From positions 108,501-172,500 of the forward strand of contig WBZZ01001465.1 in assembly GCA_019918135.1 (NCBI GenBank): DNA of 64,000 nucleotides. The letters are read 5' to 3'. The stretch's first letter is position 1; each line of letters begins with the position of its first letter. Shown here piece after piece: positions 49,746-58,793 of the stretch. Origin of the DNA: Paulinella micropora (Eukaryota > Cercozoa > Imbricatea > Euglyphida > Paulinellidae). Made by a program: the position numbers and the translations under genes. The notes below the pieces were generated by a model. The model was not told the DNA's origin. It was given only the letters and a program-made list of their open reading frames with translations, and ran no database searches.

Positions 49746-50567
49746 TTACAAAAACCTTTTGTTAAAATTTTGCCTCAGCTCGTCCGATACCGCATCAACA
49801 TACAAAAAGTTAAATCGTTCTTTGGTAGCCTCGTGGTATTTTTCAATGAAGTAGTCAAGGTCGTAGCCGAGGTCTAAATGTTTATACACGAGTTCTATTT
49901 TATCCTGAGACTGACCTGGAAAAATAAGAAGGTAGTCCAGTTGTTTAATAGCCTCAGGTTTTAGGTCTTGTAGATATTGTGAGCTTATAATCACCTTTGA
50001 CTTGAAATGCCTGTTCCGCTTCAACAAATCGCTTACTGATTTATCTCTGAGCCCACTTCCAATGTCGTCCAAAACTAGCACAACTTCGGGAGTTTGATAC
50101 TTAGACGGTCTCTCCACCTTTTCGCCTCCCTCCTGCTTCTTCTTTTCCTCCTTACCAAAATAAAGAAACTTCGGCTTCGGTTCTTCTTGGTGGTCTTGAA
50201 TGATTTCGCCTTCTTGCTCAGCTGTGTGGTTATTGAGCTTGTCTAACTCGTAATCAATCACACTGTATCCGTCCGTTTTCAAATATGTGTATATCGCCAT
50301 TGGATTGCCCTTCTTCTTGAAGTGCTTAACCATTTCTTTGTATATGTGGTCTTTGTGGATTGTGCTGGCAATAATAACAATACGGGTCTTTTTGTCGGTA
50401 GTTCGTTTCAGGATTTCAAACAATGCGGTCGTCTTGCCACTCTTCTTGCGAGCGAGAAGAAAAATATTGGCATACGGTTCATCAAATAGCTTATATCCTT
50501 TTGCCAACTTATCGCCATCTCCGTTTTGCTTGACTGGTCTAACTCGTATATCGTTAATTTTTTCCAT
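49746..50567 (-). CDS. ATPase: Genome-packaging ATPase (FtsK/HerA, A32-like)
   Basis: 273 residues. Walker A is LARKKSGKTTAL (Lys45, Thr46), Walker B VVLVLDDIGSG (Asp167, Asp168), followed by a VIISSQY sensor-type strand. Order and size match the packaging ATPases of Polintons, virophages and poxvirus-like viruses, which pump DNA into preformed capsids. A charged insertion with Glu/Lys/Gln runs (residues about 115-155) separates Walker A and B. The start ATG at 50567 follows a TATATAGCG box. Confidence 0.93.
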   Translation of the reverse strand: MEKINDIRVRPVKQNGDGDKLAKGYKLFDEPYANIFLLARKKSGKTTALFEILKRTTDKKTRIVIIASTIHKDHIYKEMVKHFKKKGNPMAIYTYLKTDGYSVIDYELDKLNNHTAEQEGEIIQDHQEEPKPKFLYFGKEEKKKQEGGEKVERPSKYQTPEVVLVLDDIGSGLRDKSVSDLLKRNRHFKSKVIISSQYLQDLKPEAIKQLDYLLIFPGQSQDKIELVYKHLDLGYDLDYFIEKYHEATKERFNFLYVDAVSDELRQNFNKRFL

Positions 50568-50582
50568 CGCTATATATTTTCT

Positions 50583-50954
50583 TCAAGCCAAAAATTCTAA
50601 ACAAATAACAATTCTTCCAGCTAGTTGGTCGGTCTCAATATTACCGCTGTCTGATTTAAGCACTTTAAACGAATACTGCCCATCAGTCCATCCGATATTT
50701 CCAAGATTATAACCGAGATTTGAAATGTTTGCCGTGGTGCTGTCTGCGAATGTCCCAATAATCCCGATGCGGTCCATATAAAGGATTTTTGTTTTTGTTT
50801 CAGTCAAGTCATTATAATAGTGGATAAACTTAACATTCATTCTGGTTGGGGTAAAGTTCATTTGAATGTTTTTATCAAATGTCTTACTTCCATTGACCCC
50901 GCCTGGAAAATCATTACTTAGAAAAATAATCTTTTGGTATTTGAACTCACTCAT
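50583..50954 (-). CDS. 123-aa beta-rich protein, probably structural
   Basis: Short beta-rich protein (MSEFKYQKII start; NVKFIHYYNDLTETK and YSFKVLKSDSG inside) with no Cys pair and no catalytic motif. It lies in the structural block directly upstream of the ATPase gene (15 bp). A minor capsid or cement role is possible; I do not recognise a family. Confidence 0.6.
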   Translation of the reverse strand: MSEFKYQKIIFLSNDFPGGVNGSKTFDKNIQMNFTPTRMNVKFIHYYNDLTETKTKILYMDRIGIIGTFADSTTANISNLGYNLGNIGWTDGQYSFKVLKSDSGNIETDQLAGRIVICLEFLA

Positions 50955-50976
50955 ACTATATTTTGTATAATATATT
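50955..50976. promoter_or_regulatory. 22-bp divergent promoter
   Basis: The whole gap between two divergent start codons: ACTATATTTTGTATAATATATT. It has a TATA-like box for each direction (CTATAT near the minus start, TATAATATAT near the plus start), so leaders must be very short or promoters must lie in the opposing gene. Confidence 0.45.
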
Positions 50977-51207
50977 ATGTTATTAATATTATTATTTGTG
51001 TGCTGTGTGTTAGGTCGGTCCGCCTGCGATTTCTATTCACGGGTCAGTGTTAAAAAAAATGAAAGCTGTGTGTTGTGTATCCAAAAGGGATGTGTGTATA
51101 AGCCGATGAGCGATTGGTGTGTTAGTTTTGATGAAGCTATTCCGCTAATCTGTGCTGGTGATAGCTCTTGGTATAAAATCTATTTGTCTGAATGTTCACT
51201 TCTTTGA
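50977..51207 (+). CDS. Small secreted Cys-rich protein
   Basis: 76 residues. A cleavable-type signal peptide (MLLILLFVCCVLG) is followed by six further Cys (CDF, CVLCIQKGC, DWCVSF, ICAG, SEC). The C-x2-C-x4-C ... WC spacing is reminiscent of a PSI-type disulfide knot. This is the only plus-strand gene inside the minus-strand structural block. It may be a secreted or virion-surface protein. Overlaps the 3' end of the opposing small membrane gene by 12 bp. Confidence 0.5.
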   Translation: MLLILLFVCCVLGRSACDFYSRVSVKKNESCVLCIQKGCVYKPMSDWCVSFDEAIPLICAGDSSWYKIYLSECSLL

Positions 51208-51390
51208 GCTAGATGGGGAAGGAAGGCAGATGCCTATAAGCAAGGTTAAGATACCCACATATGTGTTGGCAACCTCGCACGGTAAGTTCTTTTCGGATAG
51301 CCTTACGATACAAAGGGTGATGATGGCGATAATGATACCCATTTGAAATAAGTATTTAATAAGACGGCTGTCAGTTTTTCGCTTAGTCAT
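51196..51390 (-). CDS. Small two-helix membrane protein
   Basis: 64 residues: basic N-terminus, a first hydrophobic helix (GIIIAIITLCIV), a loop with one Cys, a second helix (VGILTLLIGICL) and a Ser/Lys tail. Its ATG overlaps the stop of the upstream 50-aa gene (ATGA), suggesting coupled expression. Small membrane proteins are common in Polintons and may sit in an internal membrane or help lysis. Confidence 0.5.
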   Translation of the reverse strand: MTKRKTDSRLIKYLFQMGIIIAIITLCIVRLSEKNLPCEVANTYVGILTLLIGICLPSPSSSKK

Positions 51391-51539
51391 ACAACAGTCC
51401 CAGTTGTCTTCGTATTCGTGGTCAATTTTTTTTCTTCCTGCTTAATTTGGACATCAAGCACACGGTTCTTCAACTCGGGTGTTAGTTCGCCATCCGCCAT
51501 ATCAATAATAGGTGGTGGTGGGTGTAATCTAGGGGGCAT
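51387..51539 (-). CDS. 50-aa protein overlapping fibre gene
   Basis: Starts at the ATG at 51539 inside the last codons of the fibre gene (11-bp overlap) and stops at TGA within the ATGA of the next gene. Pro-rich N-terminus (MPPRLHPPPPIIDM), then a charged helix. The chain of overlaps is the main evidence that it is translated. Confidence 0.45.
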   Translation of the reverse strand: MPPRLHPPPPIIDMADGELTPELKNRVLDVQIKQEEKKLTTNTKTTGTVV

Positions 51540-54500
51540 TGGAAGGTTCTGCTACTAAATTTGCTTGGTCTTGTAGTATATTCATAAGAATTTTATTTTG
51601 TTTTTCTAATTTGACTACTTTTTCTGATAACTCCTGGGTCGCCTTAACTATTGGCGCTATTAAATCAAAATAATTCATTGTTTTTAATTCTTCTGTTGTC
51701 CCGTCTTCTTTTGACACTTTATGGTCTTCAACTGGATTAAAACATATTAATTTTTTTTCAACTAATTCTTCAATATCATGAGCAATAAATCCGCAATTCT
51801 CTCTTTTGGATTCTCTAAGTTTGAAGCATTTTGGTTTGAGGGCGTTGATAAAATCCAAACCGCAGAATTTGGCATCTCTTATGTCTGTTTTATGTCTCCT
51901 GTCCGAAGTATTAACAATTCCGCTACTGGTAAGTGTTGCCCTCGTGTTTGCTCCCGTGGTTTGGAAATAACAAGTGCAGTATTCCTTAAAATACATTTCA
52001 TTCGTGTTTCTCTTACAAAATATGCCGTGGTTGTCGTCAGACCACCTTATACCGCACGTAGTTGTCGTGCCGTCTGAAAAATAGAGTTGAGCCGCAGAGT
52101 TGTTAATTATTATGCTGGCATCTGTTGTAAGGCCACTTTTACACCACAAAAATCCATCGCTTCCTCTCAACGACATTAAAGCAACATCACTTCCATTTTC
52201 CCACACAAAACCGTGGGTCGTGTCCGAGCCAGTTCTAAATCTTACAGCATAACTACTAAACCCATTTCCTGCTGGTGCCGTTCCTGTTCCGCTTAATGCT
52301 CTATTAGCCCCAGATTGTGCCATATAAATCCCCCAGTTTGAATCAACAATATCCCAAATACATATTCCTTTGGTGCTTCCTCCATTCACTCCTCCTTGAA
52401 TGGATATTTTTGCTCCTGTAAGTGATGCTGCTGATGTAAGTGTTCCTGTGTATGTAATCCCCGCTTTTGCTGTTAGTAGGCCTGCTGTGCTTATATTCAT
52501 TGCCTCAGTCCAAGTTATGTTGCTTCCCGCCGTTATTCCTGAAGCATATTGAAAAGTCAAATTAGTGCCTTTATTTATCATAAAATTTGAAGTAGCAGAA
52601 CTTGATTTCCAGTTCGTGCCATCATAATAACCATCAAAAACTAAATTGATATTACCGTGCGACCAGTTTAGTTGTTGAAAAACTGGATAAGCATCTGCCG
52701 TCGTAAATGCTTGTATATGTGGGCCAGTAAGTATAGCATTGGCTGGGACGCTACCATCTTGCCCGTATAATTCTAATCCGCCTGATGCTCCTACTCCTTT
52801 CGTTGTTCTGCCTATGATTATTGGTTTTCCGAGTGCTGTTGTTATTTTGTCGTTTGCTGTTATGCCAAGTGTTGTTAATAAACCAGTATTATCTATGTTC
52901 ATCGCCTCTGACCAAGTTATAGCACTCCCCACTGCTATTCCTGACTTATAGCCAAAAGATAGTGTATTACTCACCTTTGCTATTCTAAAATTCGCATTCG
53001 CATAACTTGATTTCCATCCCGCATTATCTAAATAAGCATCAAAAGCAAGAATTATATTGTTATGACCTAAATTGGCTATTGTAAATATTGGATATGTATC
53101 TTCTGTCGTAATCGCTTGTATATGCGGTCCAGAAGTAAAATCACCAAAGGCACCATATATTTCTAATCCAGCTGATGGACCTGTTCCCTTTGTTGTATTG
53201 CCTATGATTATCGGTTTACCTGTTGCTGTTGTTATTTTGGTGCTCGCGGTTATAGTCGTCCCTGTTATTGTTGTTCCTGTTATTGTTCCGCCACTCGTTA
53301 TATTGTTTGAATTCATATCTAAGGCACCATAAAACCGCATACCGCCCGCATTGTTAAAACGGACGATATCAGACGAAGCAGACTTATTATCCAAAAGTTT
53401 TGAAATATAAAGACCCGCACCCTTTACATCAAATGCTACATTCGTAAATAGGTAGCCTCTCTGGTCGGCGGTTCCACTTGAATCAGTGTTTAGAGTATAT
53501 AAGAAAGACTGCCAATCACCGGCCGTCTGTGAAAAGAATATATCTCCTCCATTTTGGTTCAATATCCTTGCCCCATTATATGTAATATTTCCTCCATTAA
53601 TGATATCCACATTATTAAAATCGGCTTGGCTTAACAAATTTAGGGCTCTTATATCATTTCTTGTTCCATTAAATATTTTAATTCCCGTTATTGTTTGGTT
53701 TCCTGTTAGTTTTACATTTTGCCCGTCCAATGTATCTACATAACTTTTGCTTGCTCCATCGGCCGCTAATGTCGGAGTTCCAAGGTTGGCAATTTTGCTA
53801 CTATTACAATCTAGCCCCGAAGCATTTACCCAACCGACTATCGCACCATCAATAACGAAACTTACTTTTTTCGCATTTAGTTCAAAGTTATAATTTACGC
53901 CCGTGCTCATATTAAGGCAACCGATAGTTCCTATATTGGCTGTGGAGTTAAAGACCACGAATACCCCCCTTGTCGTCGCATTCGTTGAATTCCCTGTTAT
54001 TTCAAGGGCACTGCTAAATGTCTTAATTCCTGCTATGGTTTGGTTTCCTGTTAATTTCACATTTTGCCCGTCTAATGTATCTACATACCTTTTTTTCGCC
54101 CCGTCTGTTGTTGCTGTTGGTGTGGCCAAATTTGTAATTTTTCTGTTGTTCAAAGATAGTGTAGTGCCAGTCGCGGTCGCGATTACATTATCACCCGCAT
54201 ATAAATCAACATATGACCCTGTTATTTGTATTGGATAATAGGCTGCGGTTGCTATTTTTTGTGCCACAATCTCTCCTATATTTGTTGCAGTATCAAAGGC
54301 AATACCGATACCATCAAAAGCAGTTGGAGCTGTGGCGCCCCGCACTTCTATTGTTGAAGTAAATTTTTTATTACCTGCTATGGTTTGGTCTCCTGTTAGT
54401 TTCACATTTTGTCCGTCTTTTGTATCTACATAAGATTGTGTTGCTGCCAGCGCCCCGTTTATGCTTATGTTTCCTTTTGTCCATAAAGTCCCTGTTGAAC

Positions 54501-55935
54501 TATTTAATGACATTAACAATTGTTCAGATGAGTTCTCCCATATAAATCCCATTGTGGCATCATTAGCAACCCTAAAACGGAAACTATATGAAGCAAAATC
54601 ATTTCCTGAAACAGCTAAACCATTTGCCAAACTTTTGCTTGCTCCACCAGATGCCGCATAAATTCCCCAACTTGTATTGGTCGTATCCCATAGAAATATT
54701 CCTTTCGCACTCGTCCCGTCTGTTGGTCCCTGAACTCCTATTTTTGCTCCGCTGGTATTTGTTGCTGATGTTAATGTTCCAGTGTATGTAATCCCCGCGC
54801 TTGCTTTAATTTCATTGCTAAATGTTTTTGTTCCTGCTATGGTTTGGTTTCCCGTTAGTTTAACCATGTTGCTATCAACTGCGAGAGTAGTGAGGTCAAT
54901 TCCATTATATGTTGTAGCCCCTGAAATAGCAAAACCACCCATATTTAGTCCGCCAGTCATACTTGTCGTGCCGTCTAGTCGTAGAAAAGGTGAAGCAACA
55001 TTTCTCCATTGGCCAGTGCTGTAAATAAGCAGTTGATTATCTGTCGGTGTTGTTATTACTACATCGCTATGTGTATCTATTGAAGCATCTGCGGACACTT
55101 TGGCATTGTTTGCCGTATGCTCTGAAAGCAAATCACTCACAGATTTTCCATTTAATGTGCCAACAGAAGTAATGTTTTGGCTGTTCATATTTAGCGGTTT
55201 CATTGTCTTTACTTCCGTATTTGAAATGGTAAATATATCGCCTGACCCTCCGCCGAAATAAAATGACTCACCTCCAAATATAAATGGTTTATACGTAATT
55301 GTATCTCTATCAATTGAAGTTAATATACCCGCTTTGACATCGCTGTCGTATGCTAATTCAATACCCGCCCCAGAAGTTGGTGCCGTATTGCCACTCACTC
55401 TCAGTCTATTCGTGGAAAAATTCTTTGCTCCTGTTATTGTTTGGTTGCCTGTTAGTTTAACCACAGAAGCATCAAGGGCGGAAACATCAATACCATCAAC
55501 ATTACCAACATTTACTACATTAAAACTTCCCATATTTAAATCTCCAAACATCATAGTAAGGCCATCTAATCTCAGAAATGGTGGTGCCGTGTTTCTCCAT
55601 TGACCCGTGCTATAAATGAGCAATTGGTTATCGGCGGGTGTGCCTGTTATGACTACATCACTTAAAGCATCTATTGATTTGTTTGAAAATCTTGTGTCAA
55701 ACCTTCCATCAGTATAGTATAGATTAGTGCCTTCTTTTATGTCCGTTGTGCTTTTGGTAGCCAGTCGTGTGTCAAATCGGCTGTTGGTAAAATAAAGATT
55801 TACGGGGTCAGCATCTTCTGGCACTCTATCTGTGTTTAAGCCAATTATATTAGTGTTCGTTAAATCAAGGTTGGCTATATTTAAAGAGTCCACCGCAATT
55901 TCAGACAAGCCTAAGAGCGACTTGAAGTTTGACAT
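51529..55935 (-). CDS. Giant tail-fibre-like protein with S74 chaperone domain
   Basis: 1,468 residues, the longest gene in the element. Five copies of VKLTGNQTI-(A/T)G-x-K-(T/N)FS recur every ~90-150 residues, with DNQLLIYSTGQWRN and LDTNRxDTRxxxKS-like units near the N-terminus: a beta-helical trimeric fibre layout. The last 125 residues start SDRRHKTDIRD (Ser1344, Lys1349 as the candidate dyad) and continue CGFIAHDIEEL, a peptidase S74 intramolecular chaperone that trimerises the fibre and then cuts itself off, followed by a coiled coil. S74 domains are known from phage tail spikes, endosialidases and some large eukaryotic viruses. Probably the host-recognition fibre at the vertices. The ATG at 55935 follows ATAATATATATAAT. 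Confidence 0.85.
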   Translation of the reverse strand: MSNFKSLLGLSEIAVDSLNIANLDLTNTNIIGLNTDRVPEDADPVNLYFTNSRFDTRLATKSTTDIKEGTNLYYTDGRFDTRFSNKSIDALSDVVITGTPADNQLLIYSTGQWRNTAPPFLRLDGLTMMFGDLNMGSFNVVNVGNVDGIDVSALDASVVKLTGNQTITGAKNFSTNRLRVSGNTAPTSGAGIELAYDSDVKAGILTSIDRDTITYKPFIFGGESFYFGGGSGDIFTISNTEVKTMKPLNMNSQNITSVGTLNGKSVSDLLSEHTANNAKVSADASIDTHSDVVITTPTDNQLLIYSTGQWRNVASPFLRLDGTTSMTGGLNMGGFAISGATTYNGIDLTTLAVDSNMVKLTGNQTIAGTKTFSNEIKASAGITYTGTLTSATNTSGAKIGVQGPTDGTSAKGIFLWDTTNTSWGIYAASGGASKSLANGLAVSGNDFASYSFRFRVANDATMGFIWENSSEQLLMSLNSSTGTLWTKGNISINGALAATQSYVDTKDGQNVKLTGDQTIAGNKKFTSTIEVRGATAPTAFDGIGIAFDTATNIGEIVAQKIATAAYYPIQITGSYVDLYAGDNVIATATGTTLSLNNRKITNLATPTATTDGAKKRYVDTLDGQNVKLTGNQTIAGIKTFSSALEITGNSTNATTRGVFVVFNSTANIGTIGCLNMSTGVNYNFELNAKKVSFVIDGAIVGWVNASGLDCNSSKIANLGTPTLAADGASKSYVDTLDGQNVKLTGNQTITGIKIFNGTRNDIRALNLLSQADFNNVDIINGGNITYNGARILNQNGGDIFFSQTAGDWQSFLYTLNTDSSGTADQRGYLFTNVAFDVKGAGLYISKLLDNKSASSDIVRFNNAGGMRFYGALDMNSNNITSGGTITGTTITGTTITASTKITTATGKPIIIGNTTKGTGPSAGLEIYGAFGDFTSGPHIQAITTEDTYPIFTIANLGHNNIILAFDAYLDNAGWKSSYANANFRIAKVSNTLSFGYKSGIAVGSAITWSEAMNIDNTGLLTTLGITANDKITTALGKPIIIGRTTKGVGASGGLELYGQDGSVPANAILTGPHIQAFTTADAYPVFQQLNWSHGNINLVFDGYYDGTNWKSSSATSNFMINKGTNLTFQYASGITAGSNITWTEAMNISTAGLLTAKAGITYTGTLTSAASLTGAKISIQGGVNGGSTKGICIWDIVDSNWGIYMAQSGANRALSGTGTAPAGNGFSSYAVRFRTGSDTTHGFVWENGSDVALMSLRGSDGFLWCKSGLTTDASIIINNSAAQLYFSDGTTTTCGIRWSDDNHGIFCKRNTNEMYFKEYCTCYFQTTGANTRATLTSSGIVNTSDRRHKTDIRDAKFCGLDFINALKPKCFKLRESKRENCGFIAHDIEELVEKKLICFNPVEDHKVSKEDGTTEELKTMNYFDLIAPIVKATQELSEKVVKLEKQNKILMNILQDQANLVAEPSNAP

Positions 55936-56001
55936 ATTATATATATTATCTTAATTAAAATATTATATTTAGGAAAATATACCAACCCATAGCAAACAAG
56001 T

Positions 56002-56505
56002 ATGCCGGGTAAATCTTCGGTAGAAAATCTTAAAATCGCTAATGCGAGGCGAAAGGAAAAGGCTAAGCAGAGAAAGATTGAGAGGGCGAGGGAACTACTA
56101 GCGGAGGAAGAGGCGAAGAATGTGAAAAAAATGACTAATGATGAAAAGATGGAACATACGGCCAAGAAACAGTTGGCGAAAGATATGATAGATGGAAGAG
56201 ACGGAGAGAAAAGTGAGGAGAGCAGTTCGGATGAGGAAGTAGAACAGGATTTCGTAGTTATCGTTGCCCAACGGGTTGCGGGTATAAAATTGAAGACTAA
56301 ACAGAAGAAGGCAAAGAAGGTGGTAAAAAAGAAACTGCCTGAACTAAAAGAGAGTGAAAGTGAAAGTGAGGAAAGCGAAGAAGAGCCCAAGCCTAAAAAG
56401 GGTAAAGGCAAGAAATCAAACATATCAGTTAATGTTTATAATCAACAACCCGAAAAACCAAAAAAAGAAAACAATGATACATCTAAAATATTTTTGAAGT
56501 TCTAG
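56002..56505 (+). CDS. 167-aa highly charged protein
   Basis: Lys/Glu-rich coiled N-terminal half, an acidic Ser run (EESSSDEEVEQD), a short hydrophobic FVVIVAQRVAGI strand, then Lys-rich and Ser/Glu-rich repeats. It could bind DNA or chaperone core proteins, but no family is recognised. It is divergent from the fibre gene across 66 bp of AT-rich DNA. Confidence 0.55.
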   Translation: MPGKSSVENLKIANARRKEKAKQRKIERARELLAEEEAKNVKKMTNDEKMEHTAKKQLAKDMIDGRDGEKSEESSSDEEVEQDFVVIVAQRVAGIKLKTKQKKAKKVVKKKLPELKESESESEESEEEPKPKKGKGKKSNISVNVYNQQPEKPKKENNDTSKIFLKF

Positions 56506-56574
56506 AAACTTTTGAAAAAGTTTCACAAAACCTTTTGCTGAAAGATTTTTTAAATCTTTCAATATAGGAACCTT

Positions 56575-56605
56575 CATACGTTTTTGCAAACGTAGCTTTG
56601 CAACC
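56575..56605 (+). promoter_or_regulatory. TTGCAA-stem motif, copy 4
   Basis: CATACGTTTTTGCAAACGT followed by AGCTTTGCAACC, 17 bp upstream of the integrase ATG. Matches copy 3 (reverse strand, 44006-44034) almost base for base, including flanking sequence. Confidence 0.6.
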
Positions 56606-56621
56606 AAAAAAATTCGGGTCA

Positions 56622-57628
56622 ATGGATTACAAACACAGCAATGCGCAAAATACTGAAACAGGAAGTGATGAGGCGGAGTCTTTGCTAGATGAAGAAGAAC
56701 TTGAACAACAGAAAATTAAAGAGGCTTCTGAAATACACCATCAATCTAAAACAATTAAAAAATGGAATACTATTCTAGCCCCTGAGCCTGAACCATTAAG
56801 CCAAGTGTTTATTGACTTAATGGATATGTCTAAAATAGCTACTAAAAAAGGAAACAAAAACTACAACTTTGGTTTAGTAATGATTGATGTTTATTCTCGT
56901 CGTGGCTGGATTGAACCGATAAAAAATAAAACAACTGGTGAAGTATTGGAAGGATTAAAAAAATGCCGAAACCTAAAAGGATTACGTCCGACAACGGCAG
57001 TGAATATAAAGGTCAAGTTGCTGAATATTTTAAAGATAACGGAATTCAACATACAACGAACGAAGTTGGCGACCACCGAACTATGGGAATAGTAGATAGA
57101 TTTATTAGAACAATAAGAAATGATTTAAATTTTATGTGGGAAGTTAATGACGATTTTGTTTGGGTTCCTTACATTTATGAGATTGTTAATAATTATAATA
57201 ATACATACCATAATACAATAAAAGCCACACCTATGGAAGTCTATGAGGGCAAAAAGAAAAACGATCAAGAAATATATAAGGCTGGTCTTATTAATAAATT
57301 TCCTAAGGGCTCAACCGTTAGAAAAGAACTAGAAAGAACGGTTTTTTCTAAGGGTGATGTTCAGTTTTCAAAGAAGGTATATACAGTTAAAGGTCGGAAA
57401 GGCTTCAAGTTGATACTTTCAGACCACAAAATAGTCAGCCCACAACAATTATTAAAATCTAAAATGGAAGAGCAAACTGATGAAGTCAAACCTCAACTAG
57501 CCGACAAAGTCAAGGAAGCTACGAAAGAAAAAAAGACAGGCCACTTATTAAAGGCATTAGATATTAAACCTGAGAATATCCGTAGTAGTGCTCGTATTAA
57601 GAAGAAAAAAGAAATTTTGGATTTGTAG
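56622..57628 (+). CDS. INT: rve-family integrase, split at an A7 slippery site
   Basis: Two overlapping frames. Frame 1 (ATG at 56622 to 57092) has an acidic leader and the first catalytic strand FIDLMDMS (Asp65) with GLVMIDVYSRRGW. Frame 2 (from 56963) supplies SDNGSEYKG (second Asp) and, 35 residues on, GIVDRFIRTIR, where the usual catalytic Glu is Asp, then an SH3-like C-terminal domain. The frames meet exactly at 56957-56963, an A AAA AAA heptamer in the reading phase needed for -1 ribosomal frameshifting. The enzyme inserts the linear virus genome with a 6-bp target duplication, as seen here. Alternatives are a one-base loss or a sequence error in the A run. No zinc-binding HHCC domain or chromodomain is visible. 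Confidence 0.85.
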
Positions 57629-57733
57629 TTTATTGATTGAATACAGAAAGCTAAGTTAAGTAAATACAGCTCTCGCTGTAGGAGATATTGAAACTAGAAT
57701 GAATAAACAAAAAATTGTTATTGAGAAAATTAA

Positions 57734-58222
57734 TTACATACTCCAAACACCCTTGTAAACGGTTTTGATTGATTTTTCGTGAGCTGTAAATATTTTGTCG
57801 ATATTGTCCCATTTCCAAAAAAGGGACATTGAATCATCTTCATACACCACCAACCACGGTTCAGGATTTTTCGGCTTAGACTTAAACCCCCAACGAACGA
57901 CTGCTGTTCTGCCTTGTTTTTCTTCAGAGTAAACTTTGGCTATGCCCGCATTTTTGTCAATGAGAACATAATAAATTTGACACATTCTGATTTCGTTCGG
58001 GGTTCCTGGTCGTCGTCCGCCTTTCTTAGCCCCTTTCTTCGCACCTATGCGCCCACGAAATTCTGCTGGAACATCAACTGCAACTGGAGCTGGAACATCA
58101 ACTGCAACTGGAGCTGGAACATCAACTGCAACTGGAGCTGGAGCATCAACAGCAACATTGCCAACTCCATCAGCCAAAGCATCAACAGCAGGGTCGGCTT
58201 CACGAGGTTGCTCTTCAGCCAT
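57734..58222 (-). CDS. 162-aa protein with APVAVDVP repeats
   Basis: Acidic/Ala N-terminus, three and a half tandem APVAVDVP units (about residues 28-52), a Lys/Gly/Arg patch (GAKKGAKKGGRRPG), then a compact C-terminal domain with Tyr and Trp (KNPEPWLVVYEDDSMSLFWK). The function is unknown; the repeats suggest a flexible linker. It lies at the right end, convergent with the integrase. Confidence 0.6.
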   Translation of the reverse strand: MAEEQPREADPAVDALADGVGNVAVDAPAPVAVDVPAPVAVDVPAPVAVDVPAEFRGRIGAKKGAKKGGRRPGTPNEIRMCQIYYVLIDKNAGIAKVYSEEKQGRTAVVRWGFKSKPKNPEPWLVVYEDDSMSLFWKWDNIDKIFTAHEKSIKTVYKGVWSM

Positions 58223-58319
58223 TCAATCAACCTACACATACATACAATGGGACAAACAATGTATGTATATGTAGGGGTAGTTTAATGTCGTGCCCAGGAC
58301 TTTATATAGTCAGCTATTT

Positions 58320-58793
58320 TTACCCCTCAACCCTATTTCTGTATTTATTATATTTATCCAAAACCATATCAAAGCTATCTCCACTACATATTAACTTCCT
58401 CGCCTGCTCCTCCTCTCTCAAACTCAATTGTTGCTTCCTAGCTTGCAACCAACTATCCAACAACCTCTCCTCTTTCTTTCTTCTTTCTTCTTCTCTCTTT
58501 CTCTTTCTTTTCATTTTATCATTATTTTTCTTTTTTTGCTTCTCTTCTTCTATCTCTGCTAATCTTTCGTCTATCGCATCCTCTCTCTCTTCAAGCTCTT
58601 CTTTTTTCTTAGTTAGTTCTTTTATTTTTTTATTTATCAACTCTATTTGATTACTTACTCTCATTTTGTCTCTATTTACTTTAGTTTCTGGCTTATCCAT
58701 ATAATATTCTATCCAGTCATTACTGTCTCGCCTTATACTCTCATTATCAGAATTATCAGAATAATTATCAAGATTATCAAAATTATTGGACAT
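58320..58793 (-). CDS. 157-aa coiled-coil protein
   Basis: An Asn/Asp-rich N-terminus (MSNNFDNLDNYSDNSDN) is followed by ~90 residues of uninterrupted Lys/Glu/Arg coiled coil and a short C-terminal tail. AT-rich codons match the element. Start at ATG 58793, preceded by ATATAGATTT. Role unknown. Confidence 0.6.
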   Translation of the reverse strand: MSNNFDNLDNYSDNSDNESIRRDSNDWIEYYMDKPETKVNRDKMRVSNQIELINKKIKELTKKKEELEEREDAIDERLAEIEEEKQKKKNNDKMKRKRKREEERRKKEERLLDSWLQARKQQLSLREEEQARKLICSGDSFDMVLDKYNKYRNRVEG

